DNA of 64,000 nt from contig NZ_JBIGHV010000006.1 of the NCBI RefSeq assembly GCF_043555835.1, positions 124,001-188,000 on the forward strand, written 5' to 3'. The translations under genes were made by a program, and so were the position numbers. Shown here one piece after another: positions 42,556 through 51,827 of this stretch. Numbering within the stretch: position 1 is the stretch's first letter; the number at the start of each line of letters is the position of its first letter. Below the pieces are notes generated by a model. The model was not told the origin of the DNA. It ran no database searches and saw nothing but the letters and a program-made list of their open reading frames with translations. This DNA is from Pelomonas parva. Its GTDB lineage: Bacteria > Pseudomonadota > Gammaproteobacteria > Burkholderiales > Burkholderiaceae_C.

Positions 42556-43902
42556 CTAGAGGATGCGGCGCGGGTGGGCCAGCGCCTCATGGGCCGCATG
42601 CAGGCGGCGCACCAGCACGCGGATGAAGCCGCGGTCGAAGCGGTGCTGGCATTCGGGGCTGAGCTGGGCGACGGACTCCGGCGTGAAGCAGATCGTCGTG
42701 CACTCATCGGTGACCTTGATGTCGGCGCTGTGCAGGCGCAGGTCGGGGTTGGGCGCCAGGTAGGCCATCTCGCCAACGGACGTGCCCTGCCCCAGCGTCG
42801 CCACCAGCCGGCCTTCGCGGAACACCTGCACCTCGCCCTGCGCAATGATGTGGAAGCTGTTGCCCTCCTGACCGCGCTTGAACAGCGCGTGACCGGACGG
42901 GTAGCGCTTCCAGCGCGCGCGGCGCACCACCTCCCAGAGCTGCACGTCGCCGAAGTCGGCAAAAAACTCAAGCCTGCGCAGCATGTTGAAGCGCTCCGAG
43001 TCGCGCACCTCGCCGAGGCGGTTCAGCGGCACCTGCTGGCTGGCCACCAGCGCCGACAGCGCCTGCGCGAAGCTCTCCCAGTCGGGGAAACGGTCGTGCG
43101 GCCCCTTGGCCAGCGCCTTCTGCACGACGGCATCCAGCGCCTCGCTGACGCCCTGGCGCTGGTCGACCAGGGGCAGCGGCGGCTGGTGGTAAATCTGGTG
43201 CATCAACGCCATCTGGTGCGGCGCGTCGAAGGGCGGGCGGCCGCCGATCAGGTGGTAGAGCACGGCGCCCAGCGCGTAGATGTCGGCCCGGCAGTCCACG
43301 TCGGCGCCCTCGATCTGCTCCGGCGGCATGTAGGCCAGCGAACCGACGCGGTGGATCTGCGTTGAGTCCGCATGCAGGTTCAGCGCCGAGCCGAAGTCGC
43401 TGACCTTGACGTCGACCACCTGGCCGGCGCCGTCCAGCACCGCCAGCAGGTTGGCCGGCTTCACGTCGCGATGGATGACGCCCTGACGGTAGACATAGCC
43501 CAGCGCCATCGCGCACTTGAAGCCGAGTTCCACGATCTGGTCCAGCGCCAGCAGGCGGTCGCTGCGGCAGAAGTGCTTCAGCGTGACGCCGGGCACGTAC
43601 TCCATGACAAGGTAGGGCGAGGAGTCCTCGGCGACGGCGTCGAGGATGGCGACGACGTTGGGGTGGTTCAGCCGCCCGGCCAGTGCCGCCTCGGCGCTGA
43701 AGAAGCGGTTGCTGAAGTCGCTGGCGGGCGCGTCCGGGGGCGGCGCCCAGCTGCGCATGCGCTTGATGGCCACGTCCTGCGCCTGGAAGGGGTCGCGCGC
43801 CAGGAACACGTCGCTGGTGGCGCCCTCGCCCAGGCGCTTGAGCACCTGGTAGCGGCCGATGTGGGCGGGCAGATCGTCGGCGGAAGCGGTCACGCGGGGC
43901 AT
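42556..43902 (-). CDS. Ser/Thr protein kinase fused to a cyclic-nucleotide-binding domain
   Basis: 448 aa. ATG at 43902-43900. Kinase domain about 15-280: Gly loop LGEGATSDVF, invariant Lys in VAIKRM, catalytic H144-R145-D146 (HRDVKPANLL), DFGSA and the APE-like PPEQIEG. A linker with repeated aromatic residues follows, then a cyclic-nucleotide-binding fold (about 320-430): FKRGQEGNSFHIIAQGEVQVF and GTSVGEMAYLAP. The phosphate-binding cassette is GEMAYL, without the Arg of true cAMP sites, so ligand binding is uncertain. Probably regulates unknown targets in response to a nucleotide or as a protein switch. Divergent from argS. Confidence 0.88.
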   Translation of the reverse strand: MPRVTASADDLPAHIGRYQVLKRLGEGATSDVFLARDPFQAQDVAIKRMRSWAPPPDAPASDFSNRFFSAEAALAGRLNHPNVVAILDAVAEDSSPYLVMEYVPGVTLKHFCRSDRLLALDQIVELGFKCAMALGYVYRQGVIHRDVKPANLLAVLDGAGQVVDVKVSDFGSALNLHADSTQIHRVGSLAYMPPEQIEGADVDCRADIYALGAVLYHLIGGRPPFDAPHQMALMHQIYHQPPLPLVDQRQGVSEALDAVVQKALAKGPHDRFPDWESFAQALSALVASQQVPLNRLGEVRDSERFNMLRRLEFFADFGDVQLWEVVRRARWKRYPSGHALFKRGQEGNSFHIIAQGEVQVFREGRLVATLGQGTSVGEMAYLAPNPDLRLHSADIKVTDECTTICFTPESVAQLSPECQHRFDRGFIRVLVRRLHAAHEALAHPRRIL

Positions 43903-43964
43903 GATACGGGCGGCACGGGCGCGCTGACCGTGCCCCCGGAGGCCGCCTCCTAGAATCCCGCCCC

Positions 43965-45671
43965 ATGATCCAAGCCAAGCAGGCACTGCTCACCGCACTC
44001 GCCGACTCTCTGCAGCAAATCGCCCCGGGCTCCAACGCCGTGGCCGCGTTCGAATCTCCCAAGCAGGCCAGCCATGGCGATTTCGCCTGCACGGCCGCCA
44101 TGCAACTGGCCAAGCCGCTGAAGGCCAACCCGCGCGAACTGGCCACCCGCCTCGTCGCCGCGCTCGAAGCCCAGCCCGCCTTCCAGCAATGGGTGCAGGC
44201 GCTGGAGATCGCCGGCCCCGGCTTCATCAACATCCGCCTGAAGCCCGAGGCCAAGCAGGCCGTCGTGGCCGAGGTGCTGAGCGCCGGCGCCAAGTTCGGC
44301 CACCGCGCCGCCACCGGCAAGCACGTCATGGTGGAGTTCGTCTCCGCCAACCCGACCGGCCCGCTGCACGTGGGCCATGCCCGCCAGGCCGCGCTGGGCG
44401 ACGCGATCTGCTCGGTCTTCCAGAGCCAGGGCCACGATGTGACCCGCGAGTTCTATTACAACGACGCCGGCGTGCAGATCGCCACGCTGGCCAACTCCAC
44501 GCAGATGCGCCTGAAGGGCTTCAAGCCCGGGGATGCCGAGTGGCCCGAGTCGGCCTACAACGGCGACTACATCCAGGACATCGCCGACGCCTTCTTGAAG
44601 AAGGAAACTGTCAAGGCCGACGACCGCGAGTTCACCGCGTCGGGCGACATCGACGACCTCGACAGCATCCGCCAGTTCGCCGTCGCCTACCTGCGCCACG
44701 AGCAGGACCTGGACCTGCAGGCCTTCGGCCTGAAGTTCGACAACTACTTCCTGGAAAGCAGCGTCTACGCGGGCGGCCAGCTGGAGAAGACCGTCGAGCG
44801 CCTCGTTGAAAGCGGCAAGACCTACGAGGAAGGCGGCGCGCTGTGGCTGCGCACCACCGACTACGGTGACGACAAGGACCGCGTCATGCGCAAGAAGGAC
44901 GGTGGCTTCACCTACTTCGTGCCCGACGTGGCCTACCACATCAACAAGTTCGAGCGCGGCTATACGCAGTGCATCAACATCCAGGGCACGGACCACCACG
45001 GCACCATCGCCCGCGTGCGCGCCGGCCTGCAGGCAGTGGGTCTCGGCATCCCTCAGGGCTTCCCTGAGTACGTGCTGAACAAGATGGTCACGGTCATGAA
45101 GGGCGGCGAGGAGGTCAAGATCTCCAAGCGCGCCGGCAGCTATGTGACGCTGCGGGACCTGATCGACTGGACCAGCCGCGACGCGGTGCGCTTCTTCCTG
45201 ATCAGCCGCAAGGCCGACACCGAGTTCGTCTTCGACATCGACGTCGCGCTGAAACAGAACGACGAGAACCCGGTGTTCTACGTGCAGTACGCCCATGCGC
45301 GCATCTGCTCGGTGATCCGCAAATGGGGCGGCGATGAGGCGAGCATTGCCGGCGCCGACACCCGCCTGCTGACTGCGCCGACGGAAGAGGCGCTGATGCT
45401 CAAGCTCGCCGCCTACCCCGACATGCTCACCGGCGCCGCCGCCGGCCTGGCGCCGCACGACGTGGCCTTCTACGCCCGCGACCTGGCCGGCGCCTACCAC
45501 TCCTACTACGCCGCCGAGCGCGTGGTCGGCGTGGCGCCGGAGCTCAGCCGCGCCCGCGTGGCGCTGCTGGCCGCGACGCGCCAGGTGCTGGCCAATGCCT
45601 TGGGGCTCCTGGGCGTCAGCGCGCCCGAACAGATGAACCGCGACATTCCCGACACCACGGAGACCGAATGA
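43965..45671 (+). CDS. argS: Arginyl-tRNA synthetase
   Basis: 568 aa, full length. The N-terminal Add1 domain is followed by the class I signature with HVGH (about 134-138, ANPTGPLHVGHARQA), the KMSKS-like KISKR near 385, and a DALR-type C-terminal domain with the conserved YVQYAHARI. It charges tRNA-Arg. Its stop overlaps the SPOR gene start (ATGA), and dsbA follows. Confidence 0.97.
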   Translation: MIQAKQALLTALADSLQQIAPGSNAVAAFESPKQASHGDFACTAAMQLAKPLKANPRELATRLVAALEAQPAFQQWVQALEIAGPGFINIRLKPEAKQAVVAEVLSAGAKFGHRAATGKHVMVEFVSANPTGPLHVGHARQAALGDAICSVFQSQGHDVTREFYYNDAGVQIATLANSTQMRLKGFKPGDAEWPESAYNGDYIQDIADAFLKKETVKADDREFTASGDIDDLDSIRQFAVAYLRHEQDLDLQAFGLKFDNYFLESSVYAGGQLEKTVERLVESGKTYEEGGALWLRTTDYGDDKDRVMRKKDGGFTYFVPDVAYHINKFERGYTQCINIQGTDHHGTIARVRAGLQAVGLGIPQGFPEYVLNKMVTVMKGGEEVKISKRAGSYVTLRDLIDWTSRDAVRFFLISRKADTEFVFDIDVALKQNDENPVFYVQYAHARICSVIRKWGGDEASIAGADTRLLTAPTEEALMLKLAAYPDMLTGAAAGLAPHDVAFYARDLAGAYHSYYAAERVVGVAPELSRARVALLAATRQVLANALGLLGVSAPEQMNRDIPDTTETE

Positions 45672-46318
45672 CTGCTGCCTCCAAACCCGCCGGCCAGAAG
45701 AACCAGAAAGGCGGCTTCGTCCTCGGGCTGATCGTCGGCCTGCTGATCGGCCTGGCCGTGGCCCTGGGCGTGGCCCTGTACATCACCAAGGTGCCCATCC
45801 CCTTCGTCAACAAGGTGCCGCAGCGCACGGCCGAGCATGACGCCGCCGAGGCCGAGCGCAACCGCAACTGGGACCCGAACGCGCCGCTGGCCGGCAAGGC
45901 CGCGCGCAGCGCCAGCGGCGTCGTCAACGCGCCGCCACCGCTGACCGCCCCGCCGCCGGCCACCACGACGGCCAGCGCCGCCGTGGCCGCCGCCAGCGCT
46001 GCGGCGGCCCTGCCGGCGCCGGCTGCAGCACCCAAGCCGGCCGCGTCCAAGCCCGAAACCGCCGCCACGCCCGGCGCCGACGCCTACATCTACTTCGTGC
46101 AGGCCGGCGCCTACACCCGCCCCGAGGACGCCGAGGCGCAGAAGGCCAAGCTGGCTATCCAGGGCTTCACCGCCAAGCTGATGGAGCGCGAACAAAACGG
46201 TCGCACTGTCTACCGCGTGCGCCTCGGGCCCGTTGACAGCCGGGACGAGGCCGAGAACCTGCAGCGCAAGATTGAGGGTGCGGGCTTCGAGGCCAATCTC
46301 GTTCGTGTACAACGCTGA
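45668..46318 (+). CDS. SPOR-domain membrane protein
   Basis: 216 aa. ATG 45668 overlaps argS. A transmembrane helix (about 15-39, GLIVGLLIGLAVALGVALYI) is followed by an Ala/Pro-rich linker and a SPOR domain (about 140-215: FVQAGAYTRPEDAEAQKAKL, VYRVRLGPV). SPOR domains bind denuded glycan strands at the division septum. The argS-SPOR-dsbA order is conserved in related betaproteobacteria. Confidence 0.9.
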   Translation: MTAASKPAGQKNQKGGFVLGLIVGLLIGLAVALGVALYITKVPIPFVNKVPQRTAEHDAAEAERNRNWDPNAPLAGKAARSASGVVNAPPPLTAPPPATTTASAAVAAASAAAALPAPAAAPKPAASKPETAATPGADAYIYFVQAGAYTRPEDAEAQKAKLAIQGFTAKLMEREQNGRTVYRVRLGPVDSRDEAENLQRKIEGAGFEANLVRVQR

Positions 46319-46343
46319 CTCTCAAGCCAAGGACCCTGACGCC

Positions 46344-47006
46344 ATGAAGCGCCGCGATTTTTCTGCCCTCGTCGCCACTGCACCCATCCTGGGCGCCACC
46401 GGCTCCGCCCTCGCCCAGGGCGGCCCCGTCGAGGGCCGCCACTACAACGTGCTGCCGCAGACGCTGCCCACGCCACCCGGCAAGATCGAGATCGTCGAGT
46501 TCTTCTGGTATGGCTGCCCGCACTGCTATGCCTTCGAGTCGCTGGTGGAAAGCTGGGCCAAGCGGCTGCCGGCCGACGTGAACTTCCGCAAGGTGCACGT
46601 GGCCTTCCGCGCCAACGTCAAGATCCACCAGCGCATGTTCTATGCGCTGGAGTCCCTGGGCCAGGAAGCCCAGACCCGCCCGGCCATCTTCGCCGCCATG
46701 CACCAGCAGGGGCTGGCGCTGGACGACGCCAAGAGCCAGGCCAAGTTCCTCGCCAACCTGGGCGTGGACGCGACCAAGTACCAGAACGCCTACAACTCCT
46801 TCGGCGTGCAGACCAAGTGCACCCAGGCCGAGAAGCTGTCCGAGGCCTACCGCATCGACGGTGTGCCCGCGCTTGGCGTCGGTGGCCGCTTCCTGACCTC
46901 GCCCAGCATGGCCGGCGCGGGCCAGCGCCTGCCCGAGCACGAGCTGGGCCAACGCGCGCTGCAGTACACCGACTTCCTGATCCAGCGCGTGCGCCGCAAG
47001 GCCTGA
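46344..47006 (+). CDS. dsbA: Thiol:disulfide interchange protein DsbA
   Basis: 220 aa. ATG 46344, signal peptide of about 24 residues (ends SALAQ). The active site is C58-P-H-C61 (FFWYGCPHCYAF), with cis-Pro in GVPALGV. It oxidises cysteines of exported proteins in the periplasm, and is reoxidised by DsbB. It follows the SPOR gene by 25 nt. Confidence 0.95.
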   Translation: MKRRDFSALVATAPILGATGSALAQGGPVEGRHYNVLPQTLPTPPGKIEIVEFFWYGCPHCYAFESLVESWAKRLPADVNFRKVHVAFRANVKIHQRMFYALESLGQEAQTRPAIFAAMHQQGLALDDAKSQAKFLANLGVDATKYQNAYNSFGVQTKCTQAEKLSEAYRIDGVPALGVGGRFLTSPSMAGAGQRLPEHELGQRALQYTDFLIQRVRRKA

Positions 47007-47111
47007 CGCTGAATCCCGCAGAAGCGGCAAAGTTTCCTGACTGACTTGCCGCGCCGGAAAGGCTGCGGACGTTGGCAGGCCCATAGAATGGCCTGCAACT
47101 TCCGTGCCGCC

Positions 47112-47720
47112 ATGCCCCAGCGTCTGCCCCTCCTGCTCGCCATCGCCCTCGCCGCCGCGCCCGCGCTGGCGGAGAAGGCCGACCGCTTGAAGCCGTTTGT
47201 GTTCTCGTCGGACAAGCCCGGCAAGATCGACAACGTCAACCAGCGGCTGGAGCTGGTGGGCAACGTCATCATCACCAAGGGCAGCCTGCTGCTGCGCGCC
47301 GAGAAGGTCGACGTGCGCGAGACCAGTGACGGCTACGTGCAGGCCTATGCCAACGGCGCGACCGGCCAGCCGGTCAGCTTCCGCCAGAACCGCGACGTGC
47401 CGGGCGAGGCCGTCGAGGGCGTGGCCGACCAGCTGGAATACGACACCCGCACCGAGACGGTCCGCTTCATCGGCAATGCCCGCGTGCGCAGCACCAAGGG
47501 CACCAGCGTCGAGACCGAGGTGACGGGCGCCATCATCATCTACAACAGCCGCACCGAGGTGCTGTCCTTCGAAGGCGGCGCCGCCTCGCCCAACCCGAAT
47601 GGCCGCCACCGCATCGTCATGATGCCCCGTGCCGAGCCGGCCGACGATGCCGCCTCGGCGCCGCCCGCTGCGCTGCCGTTGAAGCCGTCCACGACGCTGC
47701 AGCCGGGCAAGCCGTCGTGA
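47112..47720 (+). CDS. lptA: LPS transport periplasmic protein LptA
   Basis: 202 aa. ATG 47112; the frame opens earlier, but the signal peptide begins here (ends PALA). The OstA/LptA domain (about 35-150) is beta-jellyroll: ELVGNVIITKGSLLLRAEKV, DQLEYDTRTETVRFIGNARV. It bridges LPS from LptC to LptD. Its stop overlaps lptB. The usual upstream partners lptC and kdsC are absent; dsbA is upstream instead. Confidence 0.93.
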   Translation: MPQRLPLLLAIALAAAPALAEKADRLKPFVFSSDKPGKIDNVNQRLELVGNVIITKGSLLLRAEKVDVRETSDGYVQAYANGATGQPVSFRQNRDVPGEAVEGVADQLEYDTRTETVRFIGNARVRSTKGTSVETEVTGAIIIYNSRTEVLSFEGGAASPNPNGRHRIVMMPRAEPADDAASAPPAALPLKPSTTLQPGKPS

Positions 47721-48490
47721 TGGGCGACGTGTCCGCCACCCCCGCCTGCGGCAGCCGCCTCGAAGCCGAGGGTCTGGCCAAGACGTATGGCGTGCGCAAG
47801 GTCGTCAAGAACGTGCATGTGCGCGTCGACTGCGGCCAGGTCATCGGCCTGCTGGGCCCCAACGGCGCCGGCAAGACGACCAGCTTCTACATGATCGTGG
47901 GCCTGGTCCGCTCGGACGCCGGCGTCATCCGCATTGACGGCGCCGAGGTGCAGCGCCTGCCCATCCATGCACGCGCCCGGCTGGGCCTGAGCTATCTGCC
48001 GCAGGAGGCCTCGATCTTCCGCAAGCTCACCGTGGCGCAGAACATCCGCGCGGTGCTGGAGCTGCAGGTGGACGAGCGCGGCAAGTCGCTGAGCAAGGCG
48101 CGCATCGACGAGCTGCTCAACGGCCTGCTGCACGACCTGTCCATCGACGGACTGCGCGACAGCCCGGCGCCGGCGCTGTCCGGCGGCGAGCGCCGCCGCG
48201 TCGAGATCGCCCGGGCGCTGGCGACGCAGCCGCGCTTCATCCTGCTGGACGAGCCGTTTGCCGGCGTCGACCCCATCGCGGTGCTGGAGATCCAGCGCAT
48301 CATCGGTTTCCTGAAGGGCCGCGGCATCGGCGTGCTGATCACGGACCACAACGTCCGCGAGACGCTGGGCATCTGCGACCGCGCCTACATCATCAGCGAG
48401 GGCGCCGTGCTCGCCGAAGGCACGCCCGACGAGATCGTGGCCAACGCCGACGTGCGCAAGGTCTATCTCGGCGAAAACTTTCGTATGTAA
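47720..48490 (+). CDS. lptB: LPS export ABC transporter ATPase LptB
   Basis: 256 aa. ATG 47720 overlaps lptA by one base. Walker A GPNGAGKTT, Q-loop YLPQEASIF, signature LSGGERRRVE, Walker B FILLDEPFAGVDP and the switch His (TDHNVRETL) are all present. It energises LPS extraction from the inner membrane through LptFG. It is followed by rpoN after 8 nt. Confidence 0.97.
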   Translation: MGDVSATPACGSRLEAEGLAKTYGVRKVVKNVHVRVDCGQVIGLLGPNGAGKTTSFYMIVGLVRSDAGVIRIDGAEVQRLPIHARARLGLSYLPQEASIFRKLTVAQNIRAVLELQVDERGKSLSKARIDELLNGLLHDLSIDGLRDSPAPALSGGERRRVEIARALATQPRFILLDEPFAGVDPIAVLEIQRIIGFLKGRGIGVLITDHNVRETLGICDRAYIISEGAVLAEGTPDEIVANADVRKVYLGENFRM

Positions 48491-48498
48491 CCGGCGCA

Positions 48499-49995
48499 AT
48501 GAAGCAAACGCTCCAAGTCCGCCTCAGTCAGCACCTTGCGCTGACACCCCAGCTGCAGCAATCCATCCGGCTGCTGCAGCTGTCCACGCTGGAGCTGAAC
48601 CAGGAAGTCGAGCAGATGCTCGCCACCAACCCGCTGCTGGAGACCGAGGAAGAATTCACCGTCAGCACGCCGGAGCTGGCCGCCAATGCGCCGGCCGAGT
48701 CATCTGGCGAGACGGCCAGCGGCGAGGCCGAGACCAGCGAGACGCCCGAGCTGCAGGCCGAGGACTTTGGCGGCACCGAGCGCGAGGACTGGGAGAACGG
48801 TACCGAACGGGACGACTTCGACGGCATCCGCGAGCTGCCCAGCAGCAGCCCCGGCAGCAATGACGACGACGGCGAGCGCGAGAGCCAGGAGTCCGCCGAG
48901 ATCACGCTGGCCGCCCACCTCGCCGAGCAGCTCGCCGGCCTCAGCCTGTCGCCCGGGGACCGCATCGCCGTGCAGGTGCTCATCGAGTCGCTGAACGAGG
49001 ACGGTTACCTGGAGGACACGATCGACGAGATCGCCGCCGCGCTGGCGCCGGCCGACGATGCGGAGGCCGTCGAGGAACTGCTGGACCACCTGCGCATCGC
49101 GCTGCGCCTGCTGCAAAGCCTGGACCCGGCCGGCATCGGCGCGCGCGACCTGTCCGAATGCCTGGTGCTGCAGTTGCGTGCTAGCCCCAAGTGCCCGGCC
49201 CAGGTCGTCGCGCTGAAGATCTGCAAGAGCCACCTCGAACTGCTGGCGCGCCGCGACATGCGCCGGCTGATGGCCGAGACGGGCGCCGACGAGGCAACGC
49301 TGCGCGAGGCCCAGGGGCTGATCACGCAGCTGGAGCCCAAGCCCGGCCGCCGCTTCGGCCAGGGCGCGTCTGCGGCCATCGTGCCCGACGTCATCGTGCG
49401 CAAGGTGGGCCGCGAGTTCCGCGTCATGCTCAACCCCGAGGTGGCGCCCAAGCTGCGCATCAACGAGCTGTACGCCAACGCACTGCGCGCCACGCGCGGC
49501 GGCATCAGCAACTCGCCGCTGGGCGGCCAGCTGCAGGAGGCGCGCTGGTTCATCAAGAACATCCAGCAGCGCTTCGACACCATCCTGCGCGTCAGCCAGG
49601 CCATCGTCGAGCGCCAGCGCGGCTTCTTCACGCATGGTGAGCTGGCCATGAAGCCGCTGGTGCTGCGCGAGATCGCCGACGAGCTGGGCCTGCACGAGTC
49701 CACCATCTCGCGCGTGACGACCGCCAAGTACATGGCCACGAGCTGGGGCACCTTCGAGCTGAAGTATTTCTTCGGTTCGGGGCTGAGCACCGAGGCCGGC
49801 GGCGAGGCGTCCAGCACGGCGGTGCGGGCGCTGATCAAGCAGTTCGTCGCCGCCGAGGACATCAAGAAGCCGCTGTCCGACAGCGCTTTGGCGGCCATGC
49901 TCGATGAGCAGGGCATCCAGTGCGCGCGGCGCACGGTGGCCAAGTACCGCGAGGCGATGAAGATCGCGCCGGCGAACCTGCGCAAGGCGCTGTAA
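48499..49995 (+). CDS. rpoN: RNA polymerase sigma-54 factor
   Basis: 498 aa. Region I is Gln/Leu-rich (QLQQSIRLLQLSTLELNQEVEQML); region II is acidic and long (about 55-145). Region III has the core-binding part and the helix-turn-helix (LVLREIADELGLHESTISRV). The RpoN box appears as ARRTVAKYREAMKI. It directs transcription from -24/-12 promoters with activators such as the AcoR-like protein at 7.5 kb. The usual downstream hpf gene is missing. Confidence 0.97.
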   Translation: MKQTLQVRLSQHLALTPQLQQSIRLLQLSTLELNQEVEQMLATNPLLETEEEFTVSTPELAANAPAESSGETASGEAETSETPELQAEDFGGTEREDWENGTERDDFDGIRELPSSSPGSNDDDGERESQESAEITLAAHLAEQLAGLSLSPGDRIAVQVLIESLNEDGYLEDTIDEIAAALAPADDAEAVEELLDHLRIALRLLQSLDPAGIGARDLSECLVLQLRASPKCPAQVVALKICKSHLELLARRDMRRLMAETGADEATLREAQGLITQLEPKPGRRFGQGASAAIVPDVIVRKVGREFRVMLNPEVAPKLRINELYANALRATRGGISNSPLGGQLQEARWFIKNIQQRFDTILRVSQAIVERQRGFFTHGELAMKPLVLREIADELGLHESTISRVTTAKYMATSWGTFELKYFFGSGLSTEAGGEASSTAVRALIKQFVAAEDIKKPLSDSALAAMLDEQGIQCARRTVAKYREAMKIAPANLRKAL

Positions 49996-50007
49996 TCGGG
50001 AAACGAC

Positions 50008-50481
50008 ATGTCCATCCGCCTTGCGTCCACCCTCGCCCTCGCCATCCTCACCACGGCCGCCCAGGCGCAGAACATCGCCGGTGACCTGAAGGCCTGCCGC
50101 CAGCTGGCCGACGCGGCGCGCCGCCTGGCCTGCTATGACGCCGTGGCCCTGCCGACAGCACCCGCCGTTGTCGCACCCGCTGCCGCGCCAGCGGCCGTGG
50201 TGGACCCGGCGGCGAAGTTCGGCCAGGAAAGCGTCAGGACGCCGGCCGCCGCAGCGGAGCTGAAACGCATCGAAAGCCGCATCCGGGGCCGCTTCCAGGG
50301 CTGGGGGCCCAACAAGCGCATCGAGCTGGAGAACGGGCAGGTCTGGCGCATCGCCGACGACAGCGAGGCGCTGTATGACCTGCAAGACCCCAAGGCCATC
50401 GTGCACCGAGGCGTGCTGGGCGCGTACTTCCTGGAGATCGAAGGCGTGCCCTTCCAGGCGCGGGTGGTCAGGGCGCGCTAG
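50008..50481 (+). CDS. Unknown secreted protein
   Basis: 157 aa. ATG 50008, 12 nt after rpoN; signal peptide 1-20 (ends AAQAQ). The segment CRQLADAARRLACYDA occurs in several small exported proteins and presumably forms a disulphide. The C-terminal half is a beta-barrel-like domain with NKRIELENGQVWRI and VLGAYFLEIEGV, similar to small SH3-like folds. Function is unknown. It overlaps the AraC gene by 14 nt at their 3' ends. Confidence 0.65.
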   Translation: MSIRLASTLALAILTTAAQAQNIAGDLKACRQLADAARRLACYDAVALPTAPAVVAPAAAPAAVVDPAAKFGQESVRTPAAAAELKRIESRIRGRFQGWGPNKRIELENGQVWRIADDSEALYDLQDPKAIVHRGVLGAYFLEIEGVPFQARVVRAR

Positions 50482-51298
50482 CTGCCTTGCGCCACTCGCG
50501 TGGCGACTGCCCGGTGTGCGTGCGGAACGCCCGCGACAGGGCCGCCTCGCCGCCATAGCCCACATCGGCCGCCAGGTGCTTGAGCGCGCGGCCCTCGCGC
50601 AGCCCTTTCTGCACGAGGCCGATGCGCCAGCGCTGCAGGTAGGCGCCGGGCGTGCAGCCCACCACGTCGCGGAAGGTGTTGGCGAACACCGTGCGTGACA
50701 TGACGGCCGCATCCGCCAGCGCCTCCAGCGGCCAGTCGCGCTGCGGTGCGTCGTGCATGGCCACCAGCGCGCCGCGCAGGCGTGGGTGCGCCAGCCCGGC
50801 CAGCATGCCCGACTCGACCCGGCCCTGGCTCATCAGCTCGCGCAGCACCCAGATGAGCAACACCTCGAACAAGCGGTTCAGCATCAACTGCCGGCCGCAG
50901 TGCGTGGCTTCGGCCTCGGCGAACAACAGCGTCAGCACCGGCTCGCAGCTGGGCAGGCCGGCCAGGGGCAGGCAGACCCAGTCGGGTAGCGCGACCGCGA
51001 TGGGGTGACCGGCGCCGCCATCGAAGCCCATGTGGGCGCACAGGAACTGCGCGCCGCAGCTGGGGTCGGTGACGAAACGGTGGGCGAGCGGCCGCGGATA
51101 GAGCAACAGGCTGGGCTCGTCGATGCGCAGCGGCGCAGCCGTACCGTGATGGACTTCCACGCCCCCCTCGCGCACGAGGTGCAGCTGGCCGCGCCCGGCC
51201 TGGGGCTCCAGGCTGTTGACGCCACACAGCGGGCCCGACTGGAAGGTCTCGGCCCGGACGGCGAAGTGAGTGAACAAGGCAGCGAGTCGGTCGGCCAT
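50468..51298 (-). CDS. AraC-family transcriptional regulator with cupin sensor
   Basis: 276 aa. ATG at 51298-51296. The N-terminal half (about 15-170) is an AraC_binding/cupin_6-like sensor (VREGGVEVHHG, LLLYPRPLAHRF). The C-terminal two helix-turn-helices begin WPLEALADAAVMSRTVFANTF and end HLAADVGYGGEAALSRAFR. It is divergent from the DUF4148 and haloperoxidase-like genes, which are candidate targets. Confidence 0.9.
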   Translation of the reverse strand: MADRLAALFTHFAVRAETFQSGPLCGVNSLEPQAGRGQLHLVREGGVEVHHGTAAPLRIDEPSLLLYPRPLAHRFVTDPSCGAQFLCAHMGFDGGAGHPIAVALPDWVCLPLAGLPSCEPVLTLLFAEAEATHCGRQLMLNRLFEVLLIWVLRELMSQGRVESGMLAGLAHPRLRGALVAMHDAPQRDWPLEALADAAVMSRTVFANTFRDVVGCTPGAYLQRWRIGLVQKGLREGRALKHLAADVGYGGEAALSRAFRTHTGQSPREWRKAASAP

Positions 51299-51423
51299 GC
51301 TTGTACGAAATGCAAAGATAACCGCACTATAAGGCATCAACAGTACGGACGTCCCCGGCAAAGTTCGTCCTGTCGAGAGACACATCCACCGCCCCTTCAC
51401 CACCGTCTACGCAGGAGCCCGCC

Positions 51424-51780
51424 ATGACCCGTCAATCCAGCTTCAACCGCGCCGTCTTCCAACTGCTGTTCGGCGCCGCCATCGCGGCTGCCGGCCCGGT
51501 GCATGCCGCGTCGTTCGTGACCGACCCCGAATCCGGCGTCAGCGTCAGCACGCAGTCGACCGTGTCGCGGGCCGAAGTGCTGGCCGACCTGAGGATCTAC
51601 CAGGAGTCCGGCCTGGCGGCCGCCGAGCGTGCCAGCGCTGAAACCGGCCAGGACACGCCCGCCCTGCAACTGGCCCGTCAACGCTATGCCGCCCTGCGCC
51701 AAGGCGAGCGCTATGCCGCCCTGGTGGCCGAGTACGCCGCCCGCCGCGGCGAGGCGGCCCGCGTCGCCACCAAGGCCTGA
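51424..51780 (+). CDS. DUF4148-like small secreted protein
   Basis: 118 aa. ATG 51424 follows AGGAG; signal peptide of about 28 residues (ends VHAAS). The hallmark SRAEVLADLRIYQESGLA matches the DUF4148 core, frequent in Burkholderiales. The remainder is helical with RYAALRQGERYAALVAEYAA. Function unknown; it is probably co-transcribed with the hydrolase 47 nt downstream. Confidence 0.75.
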   Translation: MTRQSSFNRAVFQLLFGAAIAAAGPVHAASFVTDPESGVSVSTQSTVSRAEVLADLRIYQESGLAAAERASAETGQDTPALQLARQRYAALRQGERYAALVAEYAARRGEAARVATKA

Positions 51781-51827
51781 GCCCCCCTTCTTCTGTCCCC
51801 TACCCCAACCTTTGTCGGAGATTTGCC

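Noticed and set aside
51301..51333. Sigma-70 promoter for the DUF4148 gene
   Set aside because: TATAAG at 51328-51333 is a fair -10, but TTGTAC at 51301 is 21 bp away and no other -35 fits.
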